From positions 1 to 24,035 of the forward strand of contig JBQTIB010000159.1 in assembly GCA_052389435.1 (NCBI GenBank): a DNA stretch of 24,035 bases. Direction: 5' to 3'. A program made the position numbers and the translations under genes. The notes under the pieces were generated by a model. The model was given only the letters and a program-made list of their open reading frames with translations. It ran no database searches and was not told the origin of the DNA. This DNA is from JBQTKD01 sp052389435 (GTDB lineage Bacteria > Actinomycetota > Actinomycetes > Sporichthyales > Sporichthyaceae). Shown piece by piece: positions 6,910 to 14,576 of this stretch (position 1 is its first letter; every line of letters begins with the position of its first letter).

Positions 6910-7443
6910 ATGAATCGGTCGACGGGACGGCGCCAGGTCGCGCAGACGGGCAGCGGTGCTCCGCTGGCGATCGTCGACATCGACGGGGTCGTCGCCGACG
7001 TTCGCCACCGGCTTCCGCTTCTGGAGGGTCGGGTCAAGGACTGGGAGGCCTTCTTCGCCGCCGCCTCCCTCGACCCGCCACACCCGGAGGGCGTCGACCT
7101 CGTCCTGCGGCTCGCCGAGGATCACGACGTGGTGTTCCTGACCGGCAGGCCGAGCCGGATCCGGCGGGACACGCAGCGCTGGCTGGACCGGGCGGGCCTC
7201 GGCGGCCATCGGCTCGTGATGCGTCCCGACGGCGAACGGCGCCCCGCCGCGCGGATGAAGGTTCGCCTGCTCGACGGTCTGGCCAAGGGTCGGACGGTCG
7301 CGGTGGTCGTCGACGACGACCGAGCGGTGTGCAGGGCCATGCGCGAGGCCGGGTATCCAACCCTTCACGCGGCCTGGGAGGACCGATCGCGCAGCGGCCA
7401 GGCGGCTCTTCTCGAGGCCCAGGAGGCGGACGGGCGGACCTGA
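6910..7443 (+). CDS. HAD-superfamily phosphatase, polynucleotide 3'-phosphatase-like
   Basis: The 177-residue protein has the HAD motifs in order: motif I D23-x-D25 in IVDIDGVVADVRHR, motif II threonine in VVFLTGRPSR, a lysine in RMKVRLLDGL and motif III/IV acidic residues in AVVVDDDRAVC. The wording of motif I (DIDGVVADVRHR), the following KDWEAFF and the TGRP loop are like the PNKP-type or phage-type HAD phosphatases that act on nucleic-acid ends or nucleotides. The substrate is not determined by sequence. The ATG at 6910 is used; the preceding GGCGAG is a weak ribosome site. The DUF167 gene follows 40 bp later, probably in the same transcript. Confidence 0.82.
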   Translation: MNRSTGRRQVAQTGSGAPLAIVDIDGVVADVRHRLPLLEGRVKDWEAFFAAASLDPPHPEGVDLVLRLAEDHDVVFLTGRPSRIRRDTQRWLDRAGLGGHRLVMRPDGERRPAARMKVRLLDGLAKGRTVAVVVDDDRAVCRAMREAGYPTLHAAWEDRSRSGQAALLEAQEADGRT

Positions 7444-7483
7444 CCCTCCGTCGCGATTCCGAGCCGTGCGGCAGGCTCGGCCC

Positions 7484-7762
7484 ATGCGAGTGGCGGTGCG
7501 GGTGCGGCCGGGAGCGAAGACCGAGTCCGTCGGCGGGCGTTGGGACGCCCCCCGCGGCCCGGCGCTGCTCGTGTCCGTCCGCCCCCGAGCCGTCGAGGGC
7601 AAGGCGAACGCCGCCGTCCTCGCCGCCGTGGCCGACGCGTTCGGGCTGGCACCCTCGCGGGTCGCGTTGGTGTCGGGGGAGCGCGGCCGGGACAAGGTCG
7701 TCGAACTCGACGGGCCGCCGGAGGCGCTCGCGGTGCGCTGGACGCAACTGCTCGGAGACTGA
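7484..7762 (+). CDS. DUF167 (YggU) family protein
   Basis: This 92-residue protein is a full-length member of the DUF167/YggU family: it opens with MRVAVRVRPGAKTESVGG, has the family signature PRAVEGKANAAVLAAVADAFGL and ends with the RVALVSGERGRDKVVEL strand-helix. The function is not established for the family; members are small alpha/beta proteins. The ATG at 7484 fits the family start; a GTG at 7466 would add six residues. It follows the HAD gene by 40 bp and converges on the minus-strand unknown gene at 7785. Confidence 0.88.
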   Translation: MRVAVRVRPGAKTESVGGRWDAPRGPALLVSVRPRAVEGKANAAVLAAVADAFGLAPSRVALVSGERGRDKVVELDGPPEALAVRWTQLLGD

Positions 7763-7784
7763 CCGGCGCCCCGAGCTCGCGCGC

Positions 7785-8321
7785 TCAGCCGGGCGTCTCG
7801 GCGAAGGGCACGTCGTCGGTGTGCTGCAGCGCCCACCGACAGGCGTGCAGAATGCCCGCGGCGTAGTGCGCGGTGGCCGGATCCGCTTCGTCCGCCGCGC
7901 CAACGGCGGGGAGGTCCGGTTCGACCAGCCCGCGAGCCCGTCGTTCCAGGTCGCGGACCTCCCGTAGCTGCGGAGCCTGCAGGGACCCGGTCCGTTCGAC
8001 GCGCCCGTGTGCCAGCGCCTGCCACCGGGACGTCGACGTTCCCGGCAGCGGGTGGCCCGTCCGCCCACGCAACCAGCCGAGCGTGGCGGCCAGGCCCGCC
8101 GTGTAGCGGGGCGCGGCGGGCTCGAGGCTCGCGACGGCAGTGCTGAAGCCCAACGCCGCCGTGTACTGCCGTTCGATGTCGACGGCGGGCCGTAGACAGC
8201 CGGCGGTGCCGTCCGGGGACACCCGAATTCGCCACCCGCGCCGTCCCGGCAGCGCGGCCGACGGTGCCGGGTTGTTCGCGGTCGTTGCGCCGCGGCGCAA
8301 CCAACGACGCTGCGTCGTCAC
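7785..8321 (-). CDS. Conserved-looking protein of unknown function, 178 aa
   Basis: I do not recognise the family. The start is taken as GTG at 8321. The first 45 residues are Arg/Pro/Ala-rich and may not be translated; the well-formed part begins near DIERQYTAALGFSTAVASLEP and is mostly helical, with AHYAAGILHACRWALQHTD near the C-terminus. There is no signal peptide or membrane span. It lies convergent with the DUF167 gene (22 bp apart) and divergent from the M20 peptidase. The frame is supported by codon composition rather than homology, so the start is uncertain. Confidence 0.6.
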   Translation of the reverse strand: MTTQRRWLRRGATTANNPAPSAALPGRRGWRIRVSPDGTAGCLRPAVDIERQYTAALGFSTAVASLEPAAPRYTAGLAATLGWLRGRTGHPLPGTSTSRWQALAHGRVERTGSLQAPQLREVRDLERRARGLVEPDLPAVGAADEADPATAHYAAGILHACRWALQHTDDVPFAETPG

Positions 8322-8513
8322 GGCTCACCGGTGCCGGTCTCGACCATCCGTGTCCTCCCCGCGACGACCTGCCCCCACGGCTACCCCGTACCGCCCGCCC
8401 GACGCATCCGGTGGCGAAGACAGGGACGGGCCTCGTGACGGGTTCGTCGACCGAGGGTGCGGCAGGATGGTGGCCAGTGCGGCGAACGGCCGCCGGGCAC
8501 CGAGGAGTTCCCC

Positions 8514-9839
8514 GTGAGCAGCAACGACGCGTCGACGGCGGCGCTGGCGGCCGAGGCCGAGGTCGTCGGCCTGTGCCAGGACCTGATCCGGATTCCGTCG
8601 GTCAACTACGGCGACGGTTCCGGCACCGGCGAACGGGCGATCGCCGAATACGTCGCCGCGTCGCTGTCCGAGGTCGGACTGACCACCGAGATCGTCGAGT
8701 CCGACCCGGGCCGCACCAGCGTGATCGCCCGGATCGCGGGCGCCGACCCCTCGCGCGGCGCGCTGCTGATCCACGGCCACCTCGACGTCGTCCCGGTGCT
8801 CCCGCACCAGTGGACGCACGACCCGTTCGGCGCCGAGATCGCCGACGGCTGCGTCTGGGGCCGCGGCGCCGTCGACATGAAGGACATGGACGCGATGATC
8901 CTGTCCGTCGTCCGCGCCTGGCAGCGCGAGGGCAAGGTCCCGCCGCGCGACGTCGTGCTCGCGTTCGTCGCCGACGAGGAGGCCGGCGGCGTCAAGGGCG
9001 CGCACCATCTCGTGGACAACCGCCCCGACCTGTTCGAGGGCTGCACCGAGGCCATCAGCGAGGTCGGCGGCTTCTCCATCACGGTTGCGGGCAAGCGGCT
9101 CTACGCGATCGAAACCGCGCAGAAGGGCATGGCCTGGTTGCGCCTCACCGCGCAGGGCCGGGCCGGGCACGGCTCGATGATCGCCGAGGACAACGCGGTG
9201 CTCGCCCTCGCCGAGGCGGTCACGAAGATCGGCAACCACCGCTTCCCGATCCGCATGACCAAGACCGTGCAGACCTTCCTCGACGAGATCTCCGACGCCA
9301 TGGGCGTGCGCCTGGACCCGGACGACCCCGACGCCCTCGTCGCGGAACTCGGTTCGATGTCCCGGCTGATCGGCGCGACCCTGCGCAACACCGCGAACCC
9401 GACGATGCTCGCCGCCGGCTACAAGGCCAACGTCATCCCCGGCGACGCCTCCGCCGTGATCGACGGGCGCTTTCTGCCCGGGTACGAGGAGGAGTTCCTC
9501 GCGACGATCGACGAGCTCATCGGCCCGGACATCACCCGCGAGTTCGTCCACCACGACATCGCCCTGGAGACCACCTTCGACGGAGCGTTGGTGGACGCCA
9601 TGGTCGCCTCGGTCCAGGCCGAGGACCCGGGCTCGCGCGTCGTCCCGTACTGCCTGTCCGGCGGCACCGACGCCAAGTCCTTCTCCCTGCTCGGCATGCG
9701 CTGCTTCGGCTTCTCTCCGCTTCGCCTCCCGGCGGAGTTGGACTTCGCCGGCATGTTCCACGGCGTCGACGAACGCGTCCCGATCGACGGCCTGAAGTTC
9801 GGCGCCCGCGTCCTGGACCGCTTCCTCGCCACCTGCTGA
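8514..9839 (+). CDS. M20-family metallopeptidase (ArgE/DapE/CPG2-like)
   Basis: The 441-residue protein is a typical two-domain M20 hydrolase. Zinc ligands are visible: H89 in IHGHLDVVP (with D91), D121 in WGRGAVDMKD, the catalytic and binding glutamates E155/E156 in VADEEAGG, and a C-terminal histidine in AGMFHGVDE. The lid domain that mediates dimerisation occupies roughly residues 205-320. Family members cleave amide bonds of N-acyl amino acids or dipeptides in the cytoplasm; the substrate cannot be fixed, and the actinobacterial members are often simply called M20/M25/M40 hydrolases. The GTG start at 8514 has GAGGAG 7 nt upstream. The gene is single and ends at a palindromic convergent region. 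Confidence 0.92.
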   Translation: MSSNDASTAALAAEAEVVGLCQDLIRIPSVNYGDGSGTGERAIAEYVAASLSEVGLTTEIVESDPGRTSVIARIAGADPSRGALLIHGHLDVVPVLPHQWTHDPFGAEIADGCVWGRGAVDMKDMDAMILSVVRAWQREGKVPPRDVVLAFVADEEAGGVKGAHHLVDNRPDLFEGCTEAISEVGGFSITVAGKRLYAIETAQKGMAWLRLTAQGRAGHGSMIAEDNAVLALAEAVTKIGNHRFPIRMTKTVQTFLDEISDAMGVRLDPDDPDALVAELGSMSRLIGATLRNTANPTMLAAGYKANVIPGDASAVIDGRFLPGYEEEFLATIDELIGPDITREFVHHDIALETTFDGALVDAMVASVQAEDPGSRVVPYCLSGGTDAKSFSLLGMRCFGFSPLRLPAELDFAGMFHGVDERVPIDGLKFGARVLDRFLATC

Positions 9840-9842
9840 CGC

Positions 9843-9935
9843 GTGGTCACAGCGGCTGTACAGCGCTGGTGACCACAAATCCGCGCCAATCGCGCCCGAA
9901 AGTGGTCACCACGGCTGTACAGCGCCAGTGACCAC
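9843..9935. repeat. Two copies of a nested 34-bp palindrome, possible bidirectional terminator
   Basis: Copies at 9843-9876 and 9902-9935 share one plan: GTGGTCAC, 4 nt, GCTGTACAGC, 4 nt, GTGACCAC. The outer arms are 8-bp inverted repeats and the centre is a perfect 10-bp palindrome. They lie 59 bp apart, centre to centre, between the convergent M20 and DUF5703-like genes. Each could fold into a hairpin and terminate both strands, but there is no T tract. They could equally be protein-binding sites or copies of a dispersed element. Confidence 0.8.
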
Positions 9936-9950
9936 CCCGGGATGCGGTGG

Positions 9951-10136
9951 CTACGCCGTGCGGACGGCGCGGATGATGCGGCGGCGCAGGCGGATTTTGC
10001 GGCGGCCGTCCGGGTAGAGGCGGACGTAGGCGAGTTCCCAGTGGCCGTACTCGGCCTCGTCGGTCAGGATGCGGTGGGCCGCGGAGCGGCTCGTGCCGCG
10101 CGGCAGGTGCATGTCCCGGAACTCGTACTCGATCAT
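9951..10136 (-). CDS. DUF5703-like small protein, 61 aa
   Basis: The protein starts MIEYEFRDMHLPRGTSRSAAHRILTDEAEYGHWELAYVRL and ends in a basic strand-helix (RRKIRLRRRIIRAVRTA). This is the layout I associate with the actinobacterial DUF5703 family, small proteins of unknown role. The ATG at 10136 is supported by the family-like start MIEYEFRD. There is no spaced Shine-Dalgarno, and an AT-rich ACAATA lies 8 nt before the start codon, so the mRNA may be leaderless. It is divergent from the tandem acidic genes. Confidence 0.8.
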   Translation of the reverse strand: MIEYEFRDMHLPRGTSRSAAHRILTDEAEYGHWELAYVRLYPDGRRKIRLRRRIIRAVRTA

Positions 10137-10144
10137 CCTCGGCC

Positions 10145-10150
10145 TATTGT
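10145..10150 (+). promoter_or_regulatory. Possible shared -10 of divergent genes
   Basis: TATTGT on the plus strand fits the -10 pattern TANNNT, about 39 nt before the ATG at 10189. Its complement ACAATA lies 8 nt before the minus-strand start at 10136. A single AT-rich core may serve both directions. There are no clear -35 boxes. Confidence 0.3.
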
Positions 10151-10188
10151 CCAATGCGCCCCGATGTCCTCGCATGGAGATGCCCCCA

Positions 10189-10764
10189 ATGACCGGTACC
10201 CGCCAGGCCCTGTCCCTGCTCCACGCGGCGTTGGAGAACCTCGAGGCGCGTTCGGACACCGCCGACCCGGCCGTTCGGGCCGCCCTCGCCGGACTGCGCG
10301 ACGCGGCCGCGGCCTACGAGGGGACCGTGGCCGAGACCCTCGAAGGCCTCGCTCCGGCCGAGCCCCCGACCCCGTCGCCGACCGAACCGGGCGAGCCCGT
10401 CGCCTACGGTCCGCGCGTGTCGGTGATCAGTCGCTGGGACTTCAGCGTCCTGGACCGGGACAAGCTGATCGCCGAGGCCGAGTCGCTCATGGGCGAGGAG
10501 GTCGGCGACGTCGCCACCTCGATCACCCTGCTCGCGCACGTGGGGGCACGCCTCGGCCTCGCGGCCGGCGGCAACGCCAAACAGGCCGGCCTGTTCTGGC
10601 ACGGCACCATCACCATGGCGATGCCGTGCGAGGTCGCCGAGCTCGGGGACGCCTGGGTGCAGGACGCCCCGTTCGCCCGCGTCGACCCGGACGAGTCCCT
10701 GTGCTTCATCACCGACGCCCTGGACGCGACCGCGGTGCCCGGGGTGCACCAGTTCGACGAGTAG
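10189..10764 (+). CDS. Actinobacterial protein of unknown function, first of a tandem pair, 191 aa
   Basis: The N-terminal part (1-50) is an alpha-helical hairpin-like region, followed by a Pro/Glu-rich linker (51-70). A conserved domain then begins at YGPRVSVISRWDFSVLDRDKLIAEAESLMGEE (73-104), continues with ITLLAHVGARLGLAA (112-126) and GLFWHGTITMAMPCE (134-148), and has an acidic tail. The next gene has the same architecture and motifs, so the two are paralogues. I do not know the family; there is no signal peptide or membrane segment. The ATG at 10189 has GGAGA 8 nt upstream; an in-frame ATG at 10174 is the alternative. An 82-bp gap to the partner carries its own ribosome site. Confidence 0.75.
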   Translation: MTGTRQALSLLHAALENLEARSDTADPAVRAALAGLRDAAAAYEGTVAETLEGLAPAEPPTPSPTEPGEPVAYGPRVSVISRWDFSVLDRDKLIAEAESLMGEEVGDVATSITLLAHVGARLGLAAGGNAKQAGLFWHGTITMAMPCEVAELGDAWVQDAPFARVDPDESLCFITDALDATAVPGVHQFDE

Positions 10765-10846
10765 CCGAGCGCGTCCCGAAACGCCTACCGGCCCCTCGTC
10801 GGGATAGTGTCCCGCGCCTAGCCCCCGCGTTCGCCAGGAGTTCGAC

Positions 10847-11395
10847 ATGAGTGAAGCCCGTACCGCCCTGGCCCGTCTGCACGCCGCGCTGGACGCGCAC
10901 CTGGGCGCCGTCGAGTCCAAGACGGGGGAGAACGACCCGGCGGTGCAGGCCGCGTTCCTCGAACTGCGCGAGGCGAGCACGGCCTACGACGAGGCGATGT
11001 TCGACGAGCACGACGAGGTAACCCCGTTCGACCTCCCGCCGCTGCCCGACGACGATGACGACGACGACTCCTACGGCCCGCGCCTGTCGGTGCTGACCCG
11101 GTGGGACTTCTCGATCGTCGATGCAGACAGGCTGATGGCCTCGGCCAGTTCGACCCTCGGGGAGGACATCGACGACCCCGCCGTCGCGGCGACGCTGCTC
11201 GCGCACGTCGGTGCGCGCACCGGCCTGGCCGCCGCCGCGGCCGCTTCGAGCGTGGGGCTGCTCTGGCACGGCTCGGTGACGGCCACGGTCCCGTGCGACT
11301 ACGACGAAGACGACGACGAGTGGACCGAGGACGCCTTCGCCGGAGTGGACGAGGACGACGTGCTGTGCGTGGTGTCGGACCTGCCGAGCGAGTAG
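10847..11395 (+). CDS. Second of the tandem acidic paralogues, unknown function, 182 aa
   Basis: This protein repeats the plan of the preceding one: an N-terminal helical region (1-50), a linker that here is a run of aspartates (68-74), then YGPRLSVLTRWDFSIVDADRLMASASSTLGED (76-107), TLLAHVGARTGLAA (116-129), GLLWHGSVTATVPC (137-150) and a tail very rich in Asp and Glu. It is clearly more acidic than its partner. The ATG at 10847 follows AGGAG with 7 nt spacing, and GATAGT at 10803-10808 may be a -10 box for independent expression. The function is unknown; the acidic tail could bind metal or a basic partner. Confidence 0.75.
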   Translation: MSEARTALARLHAALDAHLGAVESKTGENDPAVQAAFLELREASTAYDEAMFDEHDEVTPFDLPPLPDDDDDDDSYGPRLSVLTRWDFSIVDADRLMASASSTLGEDIDDPAVAATLLAHVGARTGLAAAAAASSVGLLWHGSVTATVPCDYDEDDDEWTEDAFAGVDEDDVLCVVSDLPSE

Positions 11396-11398
11396 GCC

Positions 11399-12340
11399 TC
11401 AGCAGCGGGTGGCGCTCGAGACGTCGTCGAGCGCCCCGCGGATCTCCGCCGGCAGAACGAGCGACTCCGCGGTCAGGCAGATCTTGAGCTGCTCCGCCGT
11501 GCGGGCGCCGAGCATGGCCGAGCGCACGCCCGGACGATCGCGCAGCCACGCGAGCGCGACCGCGGCCGGGGCGACGCCCAGCCCCTCGGCGGCGGTGCTC
11601 AGCGCGTCCACGACCAGTCGGCCGGCGCCGGTCAGGTAGGCGTCGACGGTGGTGGAACGGGCCGCGCGGGAGTCCAGGGGAACGTTGGCGCGGTACTTGC
11701 CGGTCAGGACGCCGCCGCCGAGGGGGGAGCCCGCGAGCACGCCCGCGTCGAGCGCCGCGGCGGCGGGGACGATCTCGATTTCGGCGCTGCGGTTCAGCAG
11801 CGAGTACTCGACCTGGTTGGCGACGATCCGCGCGCCGCTGGTCGAGGCCAGTTGCCGGGTGGCTGTCGTGGCGAACTGCCAGCCGCAGTGGTTGGCCACG
11901 GCGACGTAGCGGGCCCGGCCGGTCGCGACCGCGTAGTCCAGCGCCGAGAGGGTCTCGGACAGGTCGGTCTGCGGGTCGTAGACGTGGACCTGCCAGAGGT
12001 CGACGTGGTCGGTGTCCAGGCGCACCAGGGACCAGTCGAGTTCGTCGAGCAGGGCCCGGCGCGAGCAGTCCGGAACGCCGTCGCGCAGGCGCAGGCCGGC
12101 CTTGGTGGCCAGCACGAAGTCCGAGCGGCGCAGCGACTTGTTCAGCAGCGCCCCGAGGAGTTCCTCGGCGGTGCCGCCGCCGTGCGTCGGGGCGGTGTCC
12201 AGCAGGGTGCCGCCGGCCTCGGCGAACACGGCGAGCAGGTCCGCCGCCTCGCCCGCGTCGGTGAGCCCGCCCCAGGTGCCGGTACTCAAGCCCAGCCGGG
12301 AAACGGAGAGACCGCTGCGTCCGAGACGTCGCTGTTCCAT
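11399..12340 (-). CDS. Aldo/keto reductase family protein with Tyr-to-His change in the active site
   Basis: The 313-residue (beta/alpha)8 protein follows the aldo/keto reductase pattern: N-terminal QRRLGRSGLSVSRLGLSTGTWG, LDTAPTHGGGTAEELLG around the active site, ATKAGLR, the HVDLWQVHVYDP strand and the NADPH-binding end with GARTAEQL. Of the catalytic tetrad, D48, K80 and H119 are present, but the catalytic tyrosine position is H53 (CAC at 12184-12182, one base from TAC). Without the tyrosine the usual carbonyl reduction should be weakened, so it may be inactive or have another acid. The ATG at 12340 is preceded by GGAG at a slightly long distance. It is a single gene, divergent from the LLM oxidoreductase. 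Confidence 0.88.
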   Translation of the reverse strand: MEQRRLGRSGLSVSRLGLSTGTWGGLTDAGEAADLLAVFAEAGGTLLDTAPTHGGGTAEELLGALLNKSLRRSDFVLATKAGLRLRDGVPDCSRRALLDELDWSLVRLDTDHVDLWQVHVYDPQTDLSETLSALDYAVATGRARYVAVANHCGWQFATTATRQLASTSGARIVANQVEYSLLNRSAEIEIVPAAAALDAGVLAGSPLGGGVLTGKYRANVPLDSRAARSTTVDAYLTGAGRLVVDALSTAAEGLGVAPAAVALAWLRDRPGVRSAMLGARTAEQLKICLTAESLVLPAEIRGALDDVSSATRC

Positions 12341-12598
12341 GAGCCCACCCAACTCCGCGCGGTGGCGAGACCGCGGTGCCGACTTCCGTCGAAAGGCTAA
12401 GCCGACTCGCGTCCCGCGCTCGGGCGCCGCGCCGCGCCCCCAAAAAGAGCCCGTTGCGTCCGACCGTCCGCGGCCCATGGGCCACGTGCGGTCAGACGTC
12501 TCTGCTTTCGCGGCGCCGGCTCTCGTTGGGCGCCCTCGGCGGGAAGGAGCGGGGCGGCTAGGGTCGGTGCACCGGGATTGTTACCGAGGAGTACGACG

Positions 12599-13648
12599 AT
12601 GCGACTGGGCTTGAACCTGGGCTACTGGGGCCAGGGCAACGACAAGAGTTCGCTGGTGCTCGCCGAGGAGGCGGAACGCCTCGGCTTCTCCGTCGTCTGG
12701 ATCGCGGAGGCCTACGGCTCCGACGCGGTCAGCGTCCTGGGCTACCTCGCCGCGAAGACCTCGACGATCGACATCGGCGCCGCGGTCCTGCAGATCCCCG
12801 CCCGCGCCGCGACCATCACCGCGATGACGACCGCGACGCTGGACACCCTGACCGACGGACGCTTCAGGCTCGGGCTCGGCGTGAGCGGCCCGCAGGTCTC
12901 CGAAGGCTGGTACGGCGTCAAGTTCGACGATCCGCTGGGTCGCACGCGCGAATACGTCGAGGTCGTGCGCGCGGCGCTGTCCCGCGAGCGCGTCGACTAC
13001 CAGGGCAGACACCACGTGCTGCCCCTGCCGGACGGGCTCGGCAAGCCCCTGCACCTGACCATCCACCCGCCGCGCGAGCACGTGCCGATCTACTTCGGCG
13101 CCGTCGGCCCGAAGAACCTCGCGCTGACCGGCGAGATCGGCGACGGCTGGCTCGCGCTGTTTCCGGCGCTGGAGAAGATGCAGGCGCTGATCGGCTCGAT
13201 CGCCAAGTCCCGCGCCGAGCACGGCAGGGACATGACCTCCTTCGACGTCGCGCCGTCGCTGCCGTTGGTGCCGGGCGAGGACGTCGCCGCGTGCGCGGAC
13301 TTCACCCGCCCCTTCACCGCCCTCTACATCGGCGGCATGGGCGCGAAGGGGAAGAACTTCTACCACGGGCTCGCCACCGAGATGGGCTATGGAAGGCAGG
13401 CCGACGAGGTCCAGGAGGCCTACCTCGACAAGCGCTACGACGACGCCGCCGCGGCCCTGCCGCTGGAGTTGCTCGACTCGATCGCGCTGCTCGGCTCCAG
13501 GGAACGGATCGCCGAACGGCTGCAGGCCTACGCGGGAGTCGGCGTCACGACGATCAACGTGATGGTCCGTCACCCGAACATCGAGCTGTGCAGGGGCGCG
13601 CTGCGCACCCTCGCCGAGGCCGCGGAGCTGTCCGGGGTGTGCGAGTGA
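12599..13648 (+). CDS. LLM-class F420-dependent oxidoreductase
   Basis: The 349-residue protein is a luciferase-like monooxygenase-fold enzyme: MRLGLNLGYWG at strand 1, VWIAEAYGSDAVSVLGYLAAKT, then DGRFRLGLGVSGPQVSEGWYG and YFGAVGPKNLALTGEIGDGWL, all typical of the actinobacterial coenzyme F420-dependent group. It probably transfers hydride between F420 and an unknown substrate. The ATG at 12599 has GAGGAG 8 nt upstream, and a TAGGGT at 12559-12564 is a likely -10. It heads the conserved series with the histidine phosphatase, DUF3090, SCO1664-type and mshC genes, which is its usual place in actinobacteria. Confidence 0.9.
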   Translation: MRLGLNLGYWGQGNDKSSLVLAEEAERLGFSVVWIAEAYGSDAVSVLGYLAAKTSTIDIGAAVLQIPARAATITAMTTATLDTLTDGRFRLGLGVSGPQVSEGWYGVKFDDPLGRTREYVEVVRAALSRERVDYQGRHHVLPLPDGLGKPLHLTIHPPREHVPIYFGAVGPKNLALTGEIGDGWLALFPALEKMQALIGSIAKSRAEHGRDMTSFDVAPSLPLVPGEDVAACADFTRPFTALYIGGMGAKGKNFYHGLATEMGYGRQADEVQEAYLDKRYDDAAAALPLELLDSIALLGSRERIAERLQAYAGVGVTTINVMVRHPNIELCRGALRTLAEAAELSGVCE

Positions 13649-13706
13649 ACGAGCGCGCGAGCGAACGAGCGCGGCCGGCGGCTGCCGGGCCGGCGCGGGA
13701 GGCCGA

Positions 13707-14477
13707 GTGAGCACCGTCCTGCTCCTGCGGCACGGCCGCTCGACGTCCAACACCGCGGGAACCCTCGCCGGGTGGAGTCCGGGGGTGGACCTCGACGACC
13801 TCGGCCGGACGCAGGCCGACGGGATAGCCGAGCGCCTCGCGGAACTCACGCTCTCCGCGATCGTGTGCAGCCCGCTGCCGCGCTGCCGCCAGACCGTCGC
13901 GCCCCTGGCCAAGCGCCTGGGCATCAAGGTGACGATCGACAGGCGCCTCGGGGAGTGCAAGTACGGGGACTGGACCGGCAAGCCGATCAAGGACCTGGTG
14001 AAGGAACCGCTGTGGCGCGCCATCCAGGCCCACCCGAGCTCGGTGACCTTTCCCGGGCCCGAGGGCGAGTCGATGCTCGCCATGCAGGCCCGCATGGTCG
14101 CGGCCGTGCGGGACTGGAACGCCAGGATCGCGGCGGAGCACGGCGAGGGCGCCGTGTGGCTGGCGTGCTCCCACGGAGACCCGATCAAGTCCCTCGTCGC
14201 CGACGCGATGGGCCTGCACCTGGACCTCTTCCAGCGGGTCGTCGTCGACCCGGGGTCGATCACCGCGATCCGGTACACCGAACTGCGTCCGTTCGTGCTC
14301 AAAGTCAACGACACCGGCGGCGACGTCGGCGCCTACCGGGCTGCGCCTCCGCCGAAGAAGGGCCGCCGAAAGGCGGGCGGCAGCGACGCCGTGGTCGGCG
14401 GCGGGGCCGGACCGGCGGCGGCGTCCGCCGACGCCAACGGCGCCCGCCCGCGACGGCGATCCGCACCCAAGACATGA
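13707..14477 (+). CDS. Histidine phosphatase, MSMEG_4193-type putative phosphomutase
   Basis: The 256-residue protein has the histidine-phosphatase core: the RHG motif with R8 and the phosphorylated H9, R61 in SPLPRCRQT, E83 in LGECKYGDWTG and H156 in CSHGDPI. This fits the MSMEG_4193 family, found beside DUF3090 genes in F420-containing actinobacteria; the substrate is unknown. The last 35 residues are a low-complexity Ala/Gly/Lys/Arg tail, probably disordered. The GTG start at 13707 has a weak purine-rich site (GAGGCCGA). It follows the LLM gene by 58 bp, and a large hairpin separates it from the DUF3090 gene. Confidence 0.9.
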   Translation: MSTVLLLRHGRSTSNTAGTLAGWSPGVDLDDLGRTQADGIAERLAELTLSAIVCSPLPRCRQTVAPLAKRLGIKVTIDRRLGECKYGDWTGKPIKDLVKEPLWRAIQAHPSSVTFPGPEGESMLAMQARMVAAVRDWNARIAAEHGEGAVWLACSHGDPIKSLVADAMGLHLDLFQRVVVDPGSITAIRYTELRPFVLKVNDTGGDVGAYRAAPPPKKGRRKAGGSDAVVGGGAGPAAASADANGARPRRRSAPKT

Positions 14478-14506
14478 TTGCCGCCCTCGACAGACTTCCC
14501 TCGGCT

Positions 14507-14547
14507 GCGAAGAGCCAGCCGCTCGTTCCTCGCGGCTCGCTCTTCGC
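14507..14547 (+). terminator. Large hairpin between the histidine phosphatase and DUF3090 genes
   Basis: Arms GCGAAGAGC (14507-14515) and GCTCTTCGC (14539-14547) are perfectly complementary. After one C-C mismatch they continue with AGCCGC (14517-14522) and GCGGCT (14532-14537). There are 15 paired bases around a 9-nt loop, with no T tract. It may attenuate read-through, since the DUF3090 gene has its own -10 just after it. Confidence 0.55.
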
Positions 14548-14563
14548 TCGTCTCGGTCGTCTG

Positions 14564-14569
14564 TAGGGT
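14564..14569 (+). promoter_or_regulatory. Likely leaderless -10 (TAGGGT) of the DUF3090 gene
   Basis: TAGGGT ends 7 nt before the ATG at 14577, and no Shine-Dalgarno is present. This spacing places the transcription start at or next to the A of the start codon. Confidence 0.55.
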
Positions 14570-14576
14570 TTGCGGC

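Noticed and set aside
6664..8328. Long N-terminal extension of the siderophore-binding protein frame on the minus strand
   Set aside because: The extension overlaps the HAD and DUF167 genes, is Arg/Ala/Pro-rich, and the lipoprotein signal with a ribosome site at 6633 marks the real start.
12472..12483. GGCCCATGGGCC palindrome upstream of the LLM gene as an operator
   Set aside because: A single 12-bp GC-rich palindrome is expected by chance at this GC content; the flanking symmetry is imperfect.
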